DNA of 64,000 nucleotides from Candidatus Aminicenans sakinawicola JGI OTU-1 (GTDB lineage: Bacteria > Acidobacteriota > Aminicenantia > Aminicenantales > Aminicenantaceae): assembly GCA_000493965.1 (NCBI GenBank), contig AWNV01000003.1:36455-100454 (forward strand). The letters are read 5' to 3'. The notes under the pieces are model-generated. The model searched no databases. It was not told where the DNA came from and saw nothing but the letters and a program-made list of their open reading frames with translations. Below are positions 1 through 8,386 of this stretch, piece after piece. Position 1 is the first letter of the stretch, and every line of letters begins with the position of its first letter. Both the position numbers and the translations under genes were made by a program.

Positions 1-708
1 GTTTGTTTGAACTACATCGTCTCTAACAGAGAAATTGAGACAGAAACCCTAAAAAAAATCCTTAAAGAATGGGATTCTTCTCCGTGGAGAGAAGGACTGG
101 TTTGGGCTCTAAAGTCAGAAAGAGCAGCGGGATTAGAATCTGCTCTCCTATATTTAAGAGGAGAATATGATTTGAATCTAGTTATGGGAGGAGAAATTTA
201 CTATTGGTTGTTTCGGCCTGTTTATAAAAGTGAAATTATCTGGATGACGCGGGCTTATGATCGCCTGATTGAAGCTGCGAAAATGCCGTATTATGCCTCA
301 AGAGATTTCCAAAAAAACGAACGAATAATAAATTCAATACCATGGTACTACAAGATGGTTGGGGCATTAGTCCCCTATGTTGCAACTGTGCTGTTTAAAA
401 GGGCTACACTCGATGCTATGTTTGAAACAGCACAGATCGGAATGGCCTGCAAGTTATTCAAGAACCTTAATGGAGATTTCCCTGAGGAATTGGCTGAATT
501 GTCTCCTGGAATACTAGAGAAAATACCGGTTGATCCTTTCACCGGGCAATCTTTTGTTTACAAGAAACAAAACTCTGGTTTCATTGTCTACAGTATAGGT
601 TCAAACTTGAAAGACGACAAAGGAAGAGGAACTTGGGAGATTACCTCACTTGTTATGGAGAAGGATGACGATTGGAGCTGGAAAGTAATGCCAGTAAAAA
701 GCAAATAA
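1..708 (+). CDS. hypothetical protein, 5'-truncated by window edge
   Basis: The frame is open to the first base, so the true start lies upstream; a TTG at position 7 is only an apparent start. The visible part is about 233 residues. The last 70 residues resemble the C-terminal region of type II secretion pseudopilin-like proteins in Planctomycetes and Acidobacteriota: a block PVDPFTGQSFVYKK followed by FIVYSIGSNLKDDKGRG, which matches the DPFTG.. / YSVGPNGKDDGG pattern. The upstream part (about residues 1-130) is mixed alpha helix with aromatic residues and no family I recognise. Function unknown; a surface or periplasmic role is inferred from the C-terminal motif only. Nothing co-directional follows closely: 565 bases separate it from the next gene. 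Confidence 0.6.
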   Translation, partial: VCLNYIVSNREIETETLKKILKEWDSSPWREGLVWALKSERAAGLESALLYLRGEYDLNLVMGGEIYYWLFRPVYKSEIIWMTRAYDRLIEAAKMPYYASRDFQKNERIINSIPWYYKMVGALVPYVATVLFKRATLDAMFETAQIGMACKLFKNLNGDFPEELAELSPGILEKIPVDPFTGQSFVYKKQNSGFIVYSIGSNLKDDKGRGTWEITSLVMEKDDDWSWKVMPVKSK

Positions 709-954
709 AAGAAAACCCAGATAAAAACCGGACAATACCCATTCACCTATTTTTGAGTGTAAAATATGTATGATATTGCTTATGATGGTTAATACCCATA
801 TAATTCATTTGTGCACCACCTAAGTTTGATTTTATTGATCTCGCAGGCAGCCTATCAAAAACAAGATTCCTGCAGTAAGTACATCACATCATCATGCTGC
901 ATATCCAAAGAAAGTTAAAAGTCTTTTTTGCCAAGGGAAGGATGATATGTTTAA

Positions 955-1119
955 TATTTCTGGGGTATACTTCTGCTCGTATTTTTCCCCTTTTTTCCGA
1001 TTGCTTATCTCTTAATAGGCCGCCTTTTCATGGGCCAAATGATGTTTGCCAATAATAACTGTGTCGGATGTGGACTCTGTGCGAAGTCCTACGTTATCAC
1101 GAACCCGAAACTACTTTGA
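955..1119 (+). pseudogene. remnant of an EFR1-type membrane ferredoxin
   Basis: A short stop-bounded frame encodes a hydrophobic stretch with PIAYLLIGRLFMGQMMF, followed by NNNCVGCGLCAKS and then a stop 9 codons later. In EFR1-family ferrodoxins a hydrophobic segment ending in a similar LIGRLF.GKMFF leads into a 4Fe-4S motif CxxCxxCxxxCP. Here the fourth cysteine is replaced (KSY instead of KSCP) and the second cluster is absent. Bases 890-1010 in another frame (HIQRKLKVFFAKGRM) may be an earlier piece after a frameshift. It cannot make a functional ferredoxin. The rest of 709-1273 shows no gene. Confidence 0.5.
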
Positions 1120-1221
1120 AAGACTTGATTAACAAGAAGCGATAATTAATTGGGAAATTTATATCCTTTTTAGCTTTTTTCAGAACTTAGTCTGTGATTT
1201 TTCTCCTTCCAACAATTATTC

Positions 1222-1250
1222 TTTAATTAGCTACAAATCTTCGCTATAAT
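1222..1250 (+). promoter_or_regulatory. sigma70-like promoter, copy 1 of a repeated element
   Basis: TTTAAT (1222-1227), 17 bases, then TATAAT (1245-1250). The spacer and flank (AATTAGCTACAAATCTTCGC) recur almost unchanged at 5175-5203, 5' of the GerW-like pair. Here it lies 135 bases before the start of the large exported BNR/CARDB protein. Confidence 0.55.
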
Positions 1251-1384
1251 GTGGACATTGTGAATATCACCAGGTGAAAATTTGCTTCAACATTACGGGG
1301 GATAGGACAAAGTATTCGAAGTCCCAGCAGGAGTTACAGCCAAATATCCCGGTGGAAGCTTACAGCACCTGGAGGAGGAAAGGG

Positions 1385-4300
1385 ATGATCAATCATAAAA
1401 GGCATACGATTTCCATATTTTTCTTCCTAACATTGCTCCTTGTTTTATTTTCTTCGTTTGGACAGGGTGCCGTCAGATTGGGCTTATTTCCGGTTCAACC
1501 GTCTTACAGTATGGAAAGCAAATTGGCCACCTATACATTTATGAACAGCTTGACAGAAACAATCGTGCAGGATTTGGAAGAAGCAAATGTCGGTCAAATA
1601 ATCCTTCTGCCCTGGCCGAAAGCGACGTCAGACGAAAACAGGCCCAACTTCGAAACACTGATTGCCAAGGGGATTGAAGCCGGTTGTAACGGGATTCTGG
1701 TTATGAAACTGGAGGCATTAAAATTTTCGGTGACAGAGAAAAAGCTGCCAGCAGTAGGATGGATAAAACTGGCGAATGCAGATGTCTGGCTGAAAGGCGG
1801 TTTGCTGGATGTGCAGACAGGGTCTGCAGTATCTCCCGTAGACGCGAGGGGCAAAGGCGACAGCAAGTATTATAAAGGCCCAAGCCCTAATGATGTGCAG
1901 GATGAACCGATAAATTCTCAATATGTTGAAAAATCCCTGCTCGGAAAAGCTGTCAGTCAGTTGAGGCAGAATCTTATGAAATCGGTCAAGAACGGACTTG
2001 GACGGCTGACCCCGGGCCAGGTCAAGATGCCGGTCCGGGAGAGTACCCCCGAGGGAGTTGGTTTTGCCCGGGATAGTTACACACTGGAGGTACCGACAGG
2101 TTTTGACAGACGCGGCATAATATCAGTTGTGAATCGCGGGCAGAGTCCCGAGAATTTCATAATAAAACCGCTGGAATCCCCGAGAGATGTCATAATCGGT
2201 TTGAAAGGACAGGGTTCTATAGATTCCTCCTGCCTGCTTGGTCCTGGGGAATGGAAATATGTGCGCTTGATCGTCAATTCCGATAGACATTATCCCCCAC
2301 AGGCACTGAGGCTGGGACTGTTTACTGCAGCCGGGGAAAATGAACCTGACCTAAATGGAGAACCACGGGATACGGCCTCCGTACATCTGAAGTTTCAGCG
2401 CAGGCCGGCACAGGTTAAACTTTCCATCCTTTCCCAAGACCCTGTTACTCTTGCCTACTCCTGTTCTCTAATAAATCAGGGAGAAACGATTGACAATTTG
2501 AGGCTTGAACCACCTGCAAGCCAGGAGGAGTTTGTACGCTTGGTTCCTGACCTGAAAGATGCTCGCATTCCAGCCGGAGGGTCTCTGAGTTTTAAGGTGA
2601 TCCCAAATATGATTCCAGGCATCAAATCCATGGAAGTGACCCTTGAAGGCAATATAGGGGCTTCCCAGCATTCATGGAAATTTCATTTCGTAGTGCCGGA
2701 GGGCAAACGAATCTATTACGGCCTTGGACATTCATACAAAATTACTTCTTCAAATAAGTCGGATTGTACAAACAGGGGTGCCATCATAACAGGAATAAGG
2801 AGCTATCATAACAAAAAATATTACACTTGCGAAGGCGATGATGACCCACTGGAACCGGATATCCCTCCCCTTAAAAGATTTAGGGGCTACATTTATTCTT
2901 GGATTTCCAGGATGGTGGGAGGCTCTAGTGAATTTAACAACAAGGCGGGCAATGGTGCAGATGTAAGAGGCGCAACCATAAGAGAAAATTTGGGGGCCTG
3001 GCTACCTGATTTAGACAAGGACAGCCGGACCCATCCGATGGTATCTGCAGGAGACAGATGGATCGGCTTTGTAAATTATGCCCCGGGTAAAGATGGTATC
3101 TCAGTACATTTTGTGGCTTTTGGGCGAGACGGGAAAGGATATCGTTCACCTTTGCGATTGAATGAAAAAGGGCATGTGGCCAGATGGCCTTACTTGAGAG
3201 CCCGATACAACGGGTCCCGGGCATTCGTGGTCTGGGAGGATTCCGTCAGGGGAAGGACCGATGTGGCCTTCAGAGCCAGTAGAGAGGGGATGACCAACTG
3301 GGGTCCGATGTTCTATTTAACGAGGCATGGAGAAGGTGTGAGCGACCCTGTTGTCAAGATTGCCGGGGATGGCACCCTTGTTACAGCCTGGCAGGATTTG
3401 CGTTCAGGCGGAGGGCTAATATGCTTAAGGCTGAGCCGTAACGGGGGAAGGAGTTTTGCACCGGAGATCAAAATCCCTGAGGCCGAAGGCGAAATTCAAT
3501 CCTGGCCCCAGGTCGCACCCACCGCGGATGGAGAATATGCGCTGATCTATGCTTCACGGAAGGGCGAAAATACAAATATTGTGATGCGCATGCTGGATGG
3601 GTCCGGCGCCCCACAGGGAACCCCCCGGGTTCTTTCCCAAAGCCATTCATCATGCGGGGAACCGCAAATCACTTTCAGTCCAAAAAACCGTCTCTATGCC
3701 GTCTGGCGCGAAGGAGAAGGACAGCAGAGCGAAGTCTGGTTCGTCAAAAGCATGGATAAAGGGATGACCTGGACTCCTCCAAAACAACTGACCAATGATG
3801 AGGCGTATTCCGAATACCCATTGGTTGGAGGCGATGAGTCAACTCTCTGGGTAAGTTATCATAGTAACATATCGGGCGCGGCTGACCTGAAGTATGTGAT
3901 GGTCAGCCAAGATGAAGGCGAAACCTGGGGAGAGTACGTGACCATGCCCTCAATAGGAGGTAAGGTGTTGAACGCCTGGCTGGAGGTCAATTTCTCTCTA
4001 AAGTGGCCGCGGAGCAATTACCTCCCTCACAATACCTATATATCCTTTAACGGCGTCAGGGTGGGAGCGATCGAGAATAATATCCCCGAAGGGACCTTTG
4101 TGTTTAAAGTTCCAGCGGAACTGGTGGTCTGCAGCCCGACTGAAATCGGATTCAACCAAGTCAAGGTTGCAGTTGAAGGGTTGAACCATGCGGATTACAT
4201 CATGATGACGGATATCCGCCTGGTGGTCGAGCAGAACTTTTCTCAAGTGCCGATTGTGGCAGCCAGCCAGGCCGAAGCTGACAGGTTGGCCGAAATTTCG

Positions 4301-4915
4301 GGGACGGATCTGAATCATTCGAAACCCGATATTGTTCTGGCTGCCAATCGCATTCAACACTTACCTGACAGACTCGTATCAGGACAGAAAGTAAACTTGA
4401 ATTTACAGGTATACAACTTGGGCGAGGTCTCGGCCACAAAGGTTAAGGTTATTGCTTATAAGGCCGACCCCATGGATCCGACCCTCAAAAGGGAGGAAAT
4501 GAAACTGGCTGAACAAAATGTGGCAGACATTGCTCCGGGTGCGTATCATGACATAAATCTGTCTTTCAGATCCGGCTTGAAAGTTTCGCCACGCATCTAT
4601 GTTGCGGTTCAATGCCAAGAAAAGGATTTTTACTATGACAATAATGTATTCAGACTGAGCTTTACCGAGGGAGACGGGGGAACGCTCACGCCGCTTCTGG
4701 GAACTGACATCCCCAATCTTTTCTATGCCCCCGAGCTGATGGATTTTGTCCATATCCCTGATATTCCGGCCTTAGAGGATTTAGTCAGCTTACCTGATTT
4801 CCCGGACCTGGTTTCACTCCCGGGTTGGGGGCCTCCCAACATCTCGAATATTGGAAGATCGCTTTTAACCCATCTCGAGAGATTAGGGATCAAAAAACCT
4901 CACTGGCTGAAGTAA
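1385..4915 (+). CDS. large exported BNR-repeat / CARDB protein
   Basis: Predicted 1176-residue secreted protein. I place the start at ATG 1385, after GGAGGAAAGG, because it gives a clear signal peptide (K/H-rich start, then FFFLTLLLVLFSSFGQG); a GTG at 1274 is open but would put 37 polar residues before it. The middle carries sialidase/BNR-type segments with S.D.G.TW-like cores (RLSRNGGRSF near residue 682, SMDKGMTW near 788, VSQDEGETWGEY near 839), suggesting a beta-propeller. Residues about 980-1075 read as a CARDB-type Ig-like adhesion domain (LNLQVYNLGEVSATKVKVIAY, then D.APG..). The C-terminus is proline/aspartate rich. Role unknown; an extracellular binding or scaffold protein is inferred. 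No catalytic sialidase residues were identified. It stands alone, with a likely promoter at 1222-1250. Confidence 0.75.
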   Translation: MINHKRHTISIFFFLTLLLVLFSSFGQGAVRLGLFPVQPSYSMESKLATYTFMNSLTETIVQDLEEANVGQIILLPWPKATSDENRPNFETLIAKGIEAGCNGILVMKLEALKFSVTEKKLPAVGWIKLANADVWLKGGLLDVQTGSAVSPVDARGKGDSKYYKGPSPNDVQDEPINSQYVEKSLLGKAVSQLRQNLMKSVKNGLGRLTPGQVKMPVRESTPEGVGFARDSYTLEVPTGFDRRGIISVVNRGQSPENFIIKPLESPRDVIIGLKGQGSIDSSCLLGPGEWKYVRLIVNSDRHYPPQALRLGLFTAAGENEPDLNGEPRDTASVHLKFQRRPAQVKLSILSQDPVTLAYSCSLINQGETIDNLRLEPPASQEEFVRLVPDLKDARIPAGGSLSFKVIPNMIPGIKSMEVTLEGNIGASQHSWKFHFVVPEGKRIYYGLGHSYKITSSNKSDCTNRGAIITGIRSYHNKKYYTCEGDDDPLEPDIPPLKRFRGYIYSWISRMVGGSSEFNNKAGNGADVRGATIRENLGAWLPDLDKDSRTHPMVSAGDRWIGFVNYAPGKDGISVHFVAFGRDGKGYRSPLRLNEKGHVARWPYLRARYNGSRAFVVWEDSVRGRTDVAFRASREGMTNWGPMFYLTRHGEGVSDPVVKIAGDGTLVTAWQDLRSGGGLICLRLSRNGGRSFAPEIKIPEAEGEIQSWPQVAPTADGEYALIYASRKGENTNIVMRMLDGSGAPQGTPRVLSQSHSSCGEPQITFSPKNRLYAVWREGEGQQSEVWFVKSMDKGMTWTPPKQLTNDEAYSEYPLVGGDESTLWVSYHSNISGAADLKYVMVSQDEGETWGEYVTMPSIGGKVLNAWLEVNFSLKWPRSNYLPHNTYISFNGVRVGAIENNIPEGTFVFKVPAELVVCSPTEIGFNQVKVAVEGLNHADYIMMTDIRLVVEQNFSQVPIVAASQAEADRLAEISGTDLNHSKPDIVLAANRIQHLPDRLVSGQKVNLNLQVYNLGEVSATKVKVIAYKADPMDPTLKREEMKLAEQNVADIAPGAYHDINLSFRSGLKVSPRIYVAVQCQEKDFYYDNNVFRLSFTEGDGGTLTPLLGTDIPNLFYAPELMDFVHIPDIPALEDLVSLPDFPDLVSLPGWGPPNISNIGRSLLTHLERLGIKKPHWLK

Positions 4916-5407
4916 CCTCCCTCACTTCGCACTTTCCCAGTTCAGTATTATTTGCCAGGAACGGTGGTTGTGATCCAGAGCCGTGGCCAAACCCGCAGCG
5001 AGGATTCCCGCAGAGTGACAGCACATGCTATGATAAATTCCATAATCTTATTTTTCATTGTACTCTTCTATTATCCTGGATTATTCACGATTCGAGCCTA
5101 CCAACCCCACCCTAACATTAATATGGTGGCGAGGCACAGAGCACGCACCTGTGAAGATGAATTCTCATTTATTGTTTAATTAGTTGCAAATCTTCGCTAT
5201 AATATTGATATAATATCAGTGATTGTGAATGTTAGAGCTTGGAACGGGGATTGATTTTAGATAAAAAGGGTCAAATTCCTTTTATTGGCTGTAAATACTT
5301 AAATTCATTTTTATCATTATTATGATGCCAAAAACCTTTTTATGAGTCTTTTCGTAATAAACATTAAAGGTGTAATTTATTTATAAATTTAAGAAGGAGG
5401 TGTTAAA
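4916..5407. other. intergenic region with promoter and one REP-like arm
   Basis: No convincing gene. Contains CCTGGATTATTCACGA at 5075-5090, one arm of the repeat seen at 9926-10024 and 56051-56100, and the promoter-like element at 5175-5203. Bases 5240-5390 are AT-rich leader of the following GerW-like gene. Confidence 0.5.
5175..5203 (+). promoter_or_regulatory. sigma70-like promoter, copy 2 of a repeated element
   Basis: TTTAAT (5175-5180), 17-base spacer, TATAAT (5198-5203); the block TTTAATTAG..GCAAATCTTCGCTATAAT is nearly identical to that at 1222-1250. The GerW-like gene starts about 200 bases downstream, so transcripts would carry a long leader. Confidence 0.5.
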
Positions 5408-5803
5408 TTGAGAGGAAGATTGCTTGTATTTTTAGCGATGGGTTTAATGGTCGTTTCGCTGGCTTTCAGCCAAGCTCCCACTAAAGAGAAACCAAAAGTT
5501 CAGGCTGTGACAGTATCTCCTGTATCCATGCTTCTCAAGGCTATGACTTCTCGCCTACCCAATAACCTTCATGTGAAACATGTTGTCGGTGATCCTATAA
5601 AAGTAGGCAAAGTGACAATCATCCCCATCATGATGATCGATGTTTGCTATGGAGGAGGCGGCGGAGGCCCAAGTCAAGGTAAAGGTCAGCAGATGGGAGG
5701 CTATGGATTCGGTATGGGTGGAGAAGCCAAACCCCTGGGATTTGTCGTCATCAGCAAGGCAGGGACAAAATTCATACCTGTGGGAAAGGTCCCGAGGAAA
5801 TAA
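5408..5803 (+). CDS. exported GerW (YtfJ)-like protein
   Basis: 131 residues with a signal peptide (residues 1-21, cleavage after AFS-Q). The mature part has the GerW/YtfJ layout: VVGDPIKVGKVTIIPIM (59-75), a glycine-rich linker (YGGGGGG, GGYGFGMGG; 81-105), and KPLGFVVISKAGTKFIPVG (108-125). GerW proteins are known from Firmicutes spores, and homologues in non-sporulating phyla have no settled role. The start is TTG at 5408, 7 bases after AAGGAGG, which is convincing. The next gene begins 10 bases after the stop and encodes a second GerW-like domain, so the two are one operon and probably work together at the cell surface or in the periplasm. What they bind is not known. Confidence 0.75.
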   Translation: MRGRLLVFLAMGLMVVSLAFSQAPTKEKPKVQAVTVSPVSMLLKAMTSRLPNNLHVKHVVGDPIKVGKVTIIPIMMIDVCYGGGGGGPSQGKGQQMGGYGFGMGGEAKPLGFVVISKAGTKFIPVGKVPRK

Positions 5804-5813
5804 GGAGGATGCC

Positions 5814-6761
5814 ATGAAGACAAAATACTTTTTTACAATTTCATTGGTAGTGCTTTTTCTATCATCAAGTTTTGTCTGGTCTCAAGCCAAATCCCCGCTT
5901 GAAGAATCCTTTTCCCATCTTGATAAGATGCTCTCGACCCTGAAAGTAAGCTCAATAATCGGCAAACCTATTCGCTCAGGAGATACTTACGTTGTCCCTT
6001 TTGCCAAAATTTCTTTCGGATTTGGAGCCGGAGGAATGATGATGGGATACGGCGGAGGCATGGGAGCCAAGACTATTCCTTTAGGTATTTTGATTATCGA
6101 GGGAGAAAATGTAAGAGTTGAACTTTTCCCTGTAGAAGAGAAGAAACCTTCTTTCTTCCAGGATATGCTTCCAGTTCTCTTTAAGATGCTCCCCCAGATA
6201 ATGGGAGATAAGTTTCCCTCCTTCACCAACATGCCATCGCCTCCAGTAAAACCAGCGGAAAAGTCTAATAATCTTGCCGAAGAAGGTTCATTAGAACAAA
6301 TTAAAAAGTTGTTTGATGAAGAGAAATATTCAGAGGCCCTGGAAATAGCGGACTCTGTGCTTGCCAAAAATCCCAATAATGCCGACCTTTATGCTTGGAA
6401 GGGCAACATCATGGGCAGCATGGCTCAAGGAAACCCGATGAACATGATGAAGTACGGGATGGGCGCCATGCAGGCTTACGAGAAAGCCTTAAAACTTGAC
6501 CCTGATAATGCTATGGCTCATTTCGGCCGCGGTATGGGACGTTTAATGGCTCCTCCGGGATTTGGAGGAGACCTTGATGGTGCCATTGAAGACTTTGAAT
6601 TTGCTTGTAAGAAGGAGCCTTTTCCTGAGTCTTATTATCAGCTTGGAGTAGCTTACCAGAAAAAAGGGTTAAACAACAAAGCAAAGGAAGCTTTCAAGAA
6701 AGCCCTGGAACTGAAACCTGATTATCCGGATGCTGCAAAAGCTCTGGCAGAACTCAAGTAG
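5814..6761 (+). CDS. exported GerW-like protein with C-terminal TPRs
   Basis: 315 residues from ATG 5814 (GGAGG 5 bases upstream); an open frame to 5640 lies inside the previous gene and is ignored. Signal peptide 1-24 (ending FVWSQA). Residues 47-107 repeat the GerW pattern: SIIGKPIRSGDTYVVPFAKISFGFGAGG, a Gly/Met-rich turn, IPLGILIIEG, VRVELFPV. After a linker, residues about 155-315 hold three to four TPRs (ALEIADSVLAKNPNNADLY, AYEKALKLDPDNAMAHF, AFKKALELKPDYPDAAKAL). TPRs usually mediate protein contacts, so this looks like the partner-binding member of the pair with the 131-residue protein. Fusion of GerW and TPR in a secreted protein is unusual in my reading. Confidence 0.75.
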   Translation: MKTKYFFTISLVVLFLSSSFVWSQAKSPLEESFSHLDKMLSTLKVSSIIGKPIRSGDTYVVPFAKISFGFGAGGMMMGYGGGMGAKTIPLGILIIEGENVRVELFPVEEKKPSFFQDMLPVLFKMLPQIMGDKFPSFTNMPSPPVKPAEKSNNLAEEGSLEQIKKLFDEEKYSEALEIADSVLAKNPNNADLYAWKGNIMGSMAQGNPMNMMKYGMGAMQAYEKALKLDPDNAMAHFGRGMGRLMAPPGFGGDLDGAIEDFEFACKKEPFPESYYQLGVAYQKKGLNNKAKEAFKKALELKPDYPDAAKALAELK

Positions 6762-6783
6762 TTTGAGCTAATTGAATATCCAC

Positions 6784-7173
6784 CTAGAAAGAATATTTTT
6801 TAGATACTCGACTTGATTTCGGGACTGAACCACGCGTGCTGTTTTCATGCCATGAGTCAGCAGCCCCTGCAGATCTTCTTCCAGAGGCAACTTGCCTTTG
6901 AAGCATTCTCTTTCTCATCTTATCTGTCATTCCTCCCCATTCGAAACATACGTTTATAATTTTTCCTGGTTCAGTTCCAATTCCGGGAGCATTTTCTGTC
7001 AACCTCTTTAAAGGAATAGCAAACTCATACACAAGCATTTTGTTTTGATTTTTCGACCTGAATATAGCGGTTGCTATTTCTCCGACATCAGAAGGTTGAG
7101 AGGAAGATTTACTCTTTTTCTTTATAGAGGGATAATTACTTGGAGAGATGCTTTCAATTATGGATAAAAAAGA
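6784..7173 (-). pseudogene. C-terminal remnant of an exported protein family
   Basis: A stop-bounded minus-strand frame without a credible start. It encodes DVGEIATAIFRSKNQN, then MLVYEFAIPLKRLTENAPGIG, EPGKIINVCFEWGGMTDKMRKRML and an Arg/Ser/Gly-rich tail. This is the layout of the C-terminus of exported proteins I recall from Aminicenantes-type genomes (YEFKIPL..IGI.PG..I.IGFETP.M..M..RM then a Gly/Arg-rich tail). The N-terminal two thirds are missing. Function of the family is unknown to me. Confidence 0.4.
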
Positions 7174-7293
7174 TTACGAGGATCTAATTCTAAAAGGAAA
7201 TAAATAAAAAAGACAAAGGAGAGCAAAGCTGGAAAACCAGAACAAATTTGACTCCAGGTTATAAAAAAGTGGAAATTGCTTGATATTTATGAC

Positions 7294-7818
7294 TTACAGT
7301 GGTTTTTTCCCAAATTCCATGAATTTTTTCTTAAGCTCTTGTTTCCTTTTCAAGTTATCCAGATACAAACTAAGATTGATAATTTCTTCGGCTATGGCCT
7401 CAGCTACAACACCAACAGCTCCCTCCCCCATTATATCAGCCTTAGCACCTTTTACATCCTCTACAAATCCACCGACTTCTCGCTCAATCAACGGGCTTAA
7501 AATCCCTTCTGTGTCTTCCACAATGACAAGCTTGATCACTATGAGGAGCCGGTTATAATGCCTAAAAAATACTTGATCAATCTGATCTTCTTTTTTCGCC
7601 TTTTTTGCCTCTGCCATCATTGCTTTAAGAGAGTCATCGACAACTTCTCTCCCCCCGGTTCCTTTTTCCGTCATGCCCTTAAATGACATAACCAATTTAT
7701 CAAGCAATGCATGACCGGCTTTACCTTCCTTAGTTGAAGGCACTCTGCTTATTTCAGCAGAAATGAGACTCACAGAAAATAAAATAACAATGATGAAAAG
7801 ACAGATCTTTTTGGCCAT
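7294..7818 (-). CDS. exported hypothetical protein of the ECF sigma operon
   Basis: 174 residues with a signal peptide (MAKKICLFIIVILFSVSLISA, 1-21). The mature part is largely alpha-helical and charged (AEAKKAKKEDQIDQVF, ELKKKFMEFGKK at the C-terminus), with one more apolar stretch around residues 120-145. I do not recognise a family. Its start lies 64 bases inside the 3' end of the membrane protein gene upstream, in another frame, so translation is probably coupled. As third gene after an ECF sigma factor and a putative anti-sigma factor it may be the sensed or effector protein of that system; this is inference from position. Confidence 0.65.
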   Translation of the reverse strand: MAKKICLFIIVILFSVSLISAEISRVPSTKEGKAGHALLDKLVMSFKGMTEKGTGGREVVDDSLKAMMAEAKKAKKEDQIDQVFFRHYNRLLIVIKLVIVEDTEGILSPLIEREVGGFVEDVKGAKADIMGEGAVGVVAEAIAEEIINLSLYLDNLKRKQELKKKFMEFGKKPL

Positions 7819-8386
7819 TTTTTATCTCCTCTACATTTTTAAAATATTTCGATAAAAATCTTATAAGAGTTTTATCCTTTATAAGTATTTTCATCTTTTT
7901 TTCCAAATCCATATCCTCAGGCAGGTTTTCATCCCATTGAAGTGGGATTTGTTTTTGACGCAAAGAACCTCTCCCGAGCATTGATGAAAAGGCCTCTTTA
8001 AAATTACTTCTCAATATATATTCTTCAGTATTTTCGGCAGTTGATTTTAAGTTGCTGCCGGCCTGATTCTCCATCATTATATACATTACAGGCGATTCTT
8101 TTAAAAATTGTTCGATTGCACTTATTGTAATTCTCTGATGAGAAGTCGAAAAAACATTTATCAGGATAAATACACCTACACACACGGCCAGTAGAGATAC
8201 TGCCACTACCAGCACTGTTCTGCTAAACCTCAAGCCAGAACGCTTCTTCCTTTCACTCTCATTCTTAAGACATGCTTTAAGACGAGAATTCAGAATATTC
8301 ATAGAAAAAATGTAAAAGGCCTCATTTCCCTCCTCATGAATAATTCTTTCGATGGTTTCATCCTCTGCTTTTTTATTTTTTGCCAT
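7754..8386 (-). CDS. single-pass membrane protein, putative anti-sigma factor
   Basis: 210 residues: a cytoplasmic-looking N-terminus (1-55, K/E/R rich), one transmembrane helix (about 57-79, TVLVVAVSLLAVCVGVFILI), and an outer domain (80-210). It overlaps the ECF sigma gene by 14 bases at its 5' end. Position and topology fit a membrane-bound anti-sigma factor that would hold the sigma factor until a signal arrives. No zinc HxxxCxxC motif is present, so it is not a ZAS-type anti-sigma factor. The C-terminal 20 residues (Cys/His/Phe-rich, FHHCYFIFCESHFC) lie in the overlap with the next gene and look atypical; an indel near the 3' end cannot be excluded. Confidence 0.6.
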   Translation of the reverse strand: MAKNKKAEDETIERIIHEEGNEAFYIFSMNILNSRLKACLKNESERKKRSGLRFSRTVLVVAVSLLAVCVGVFILINVFSTSHQRITISAIEQFLKESPVMYIMMENQAGSNLKSTAENTEEYILRSNFKEAFSSMLGRGSLRQKQIPLQWDENLPEDMDLEKKMKILIKDKTLIRFLSKYFKNVEEIKNGQKDLSFHHCYFIFCESHFC

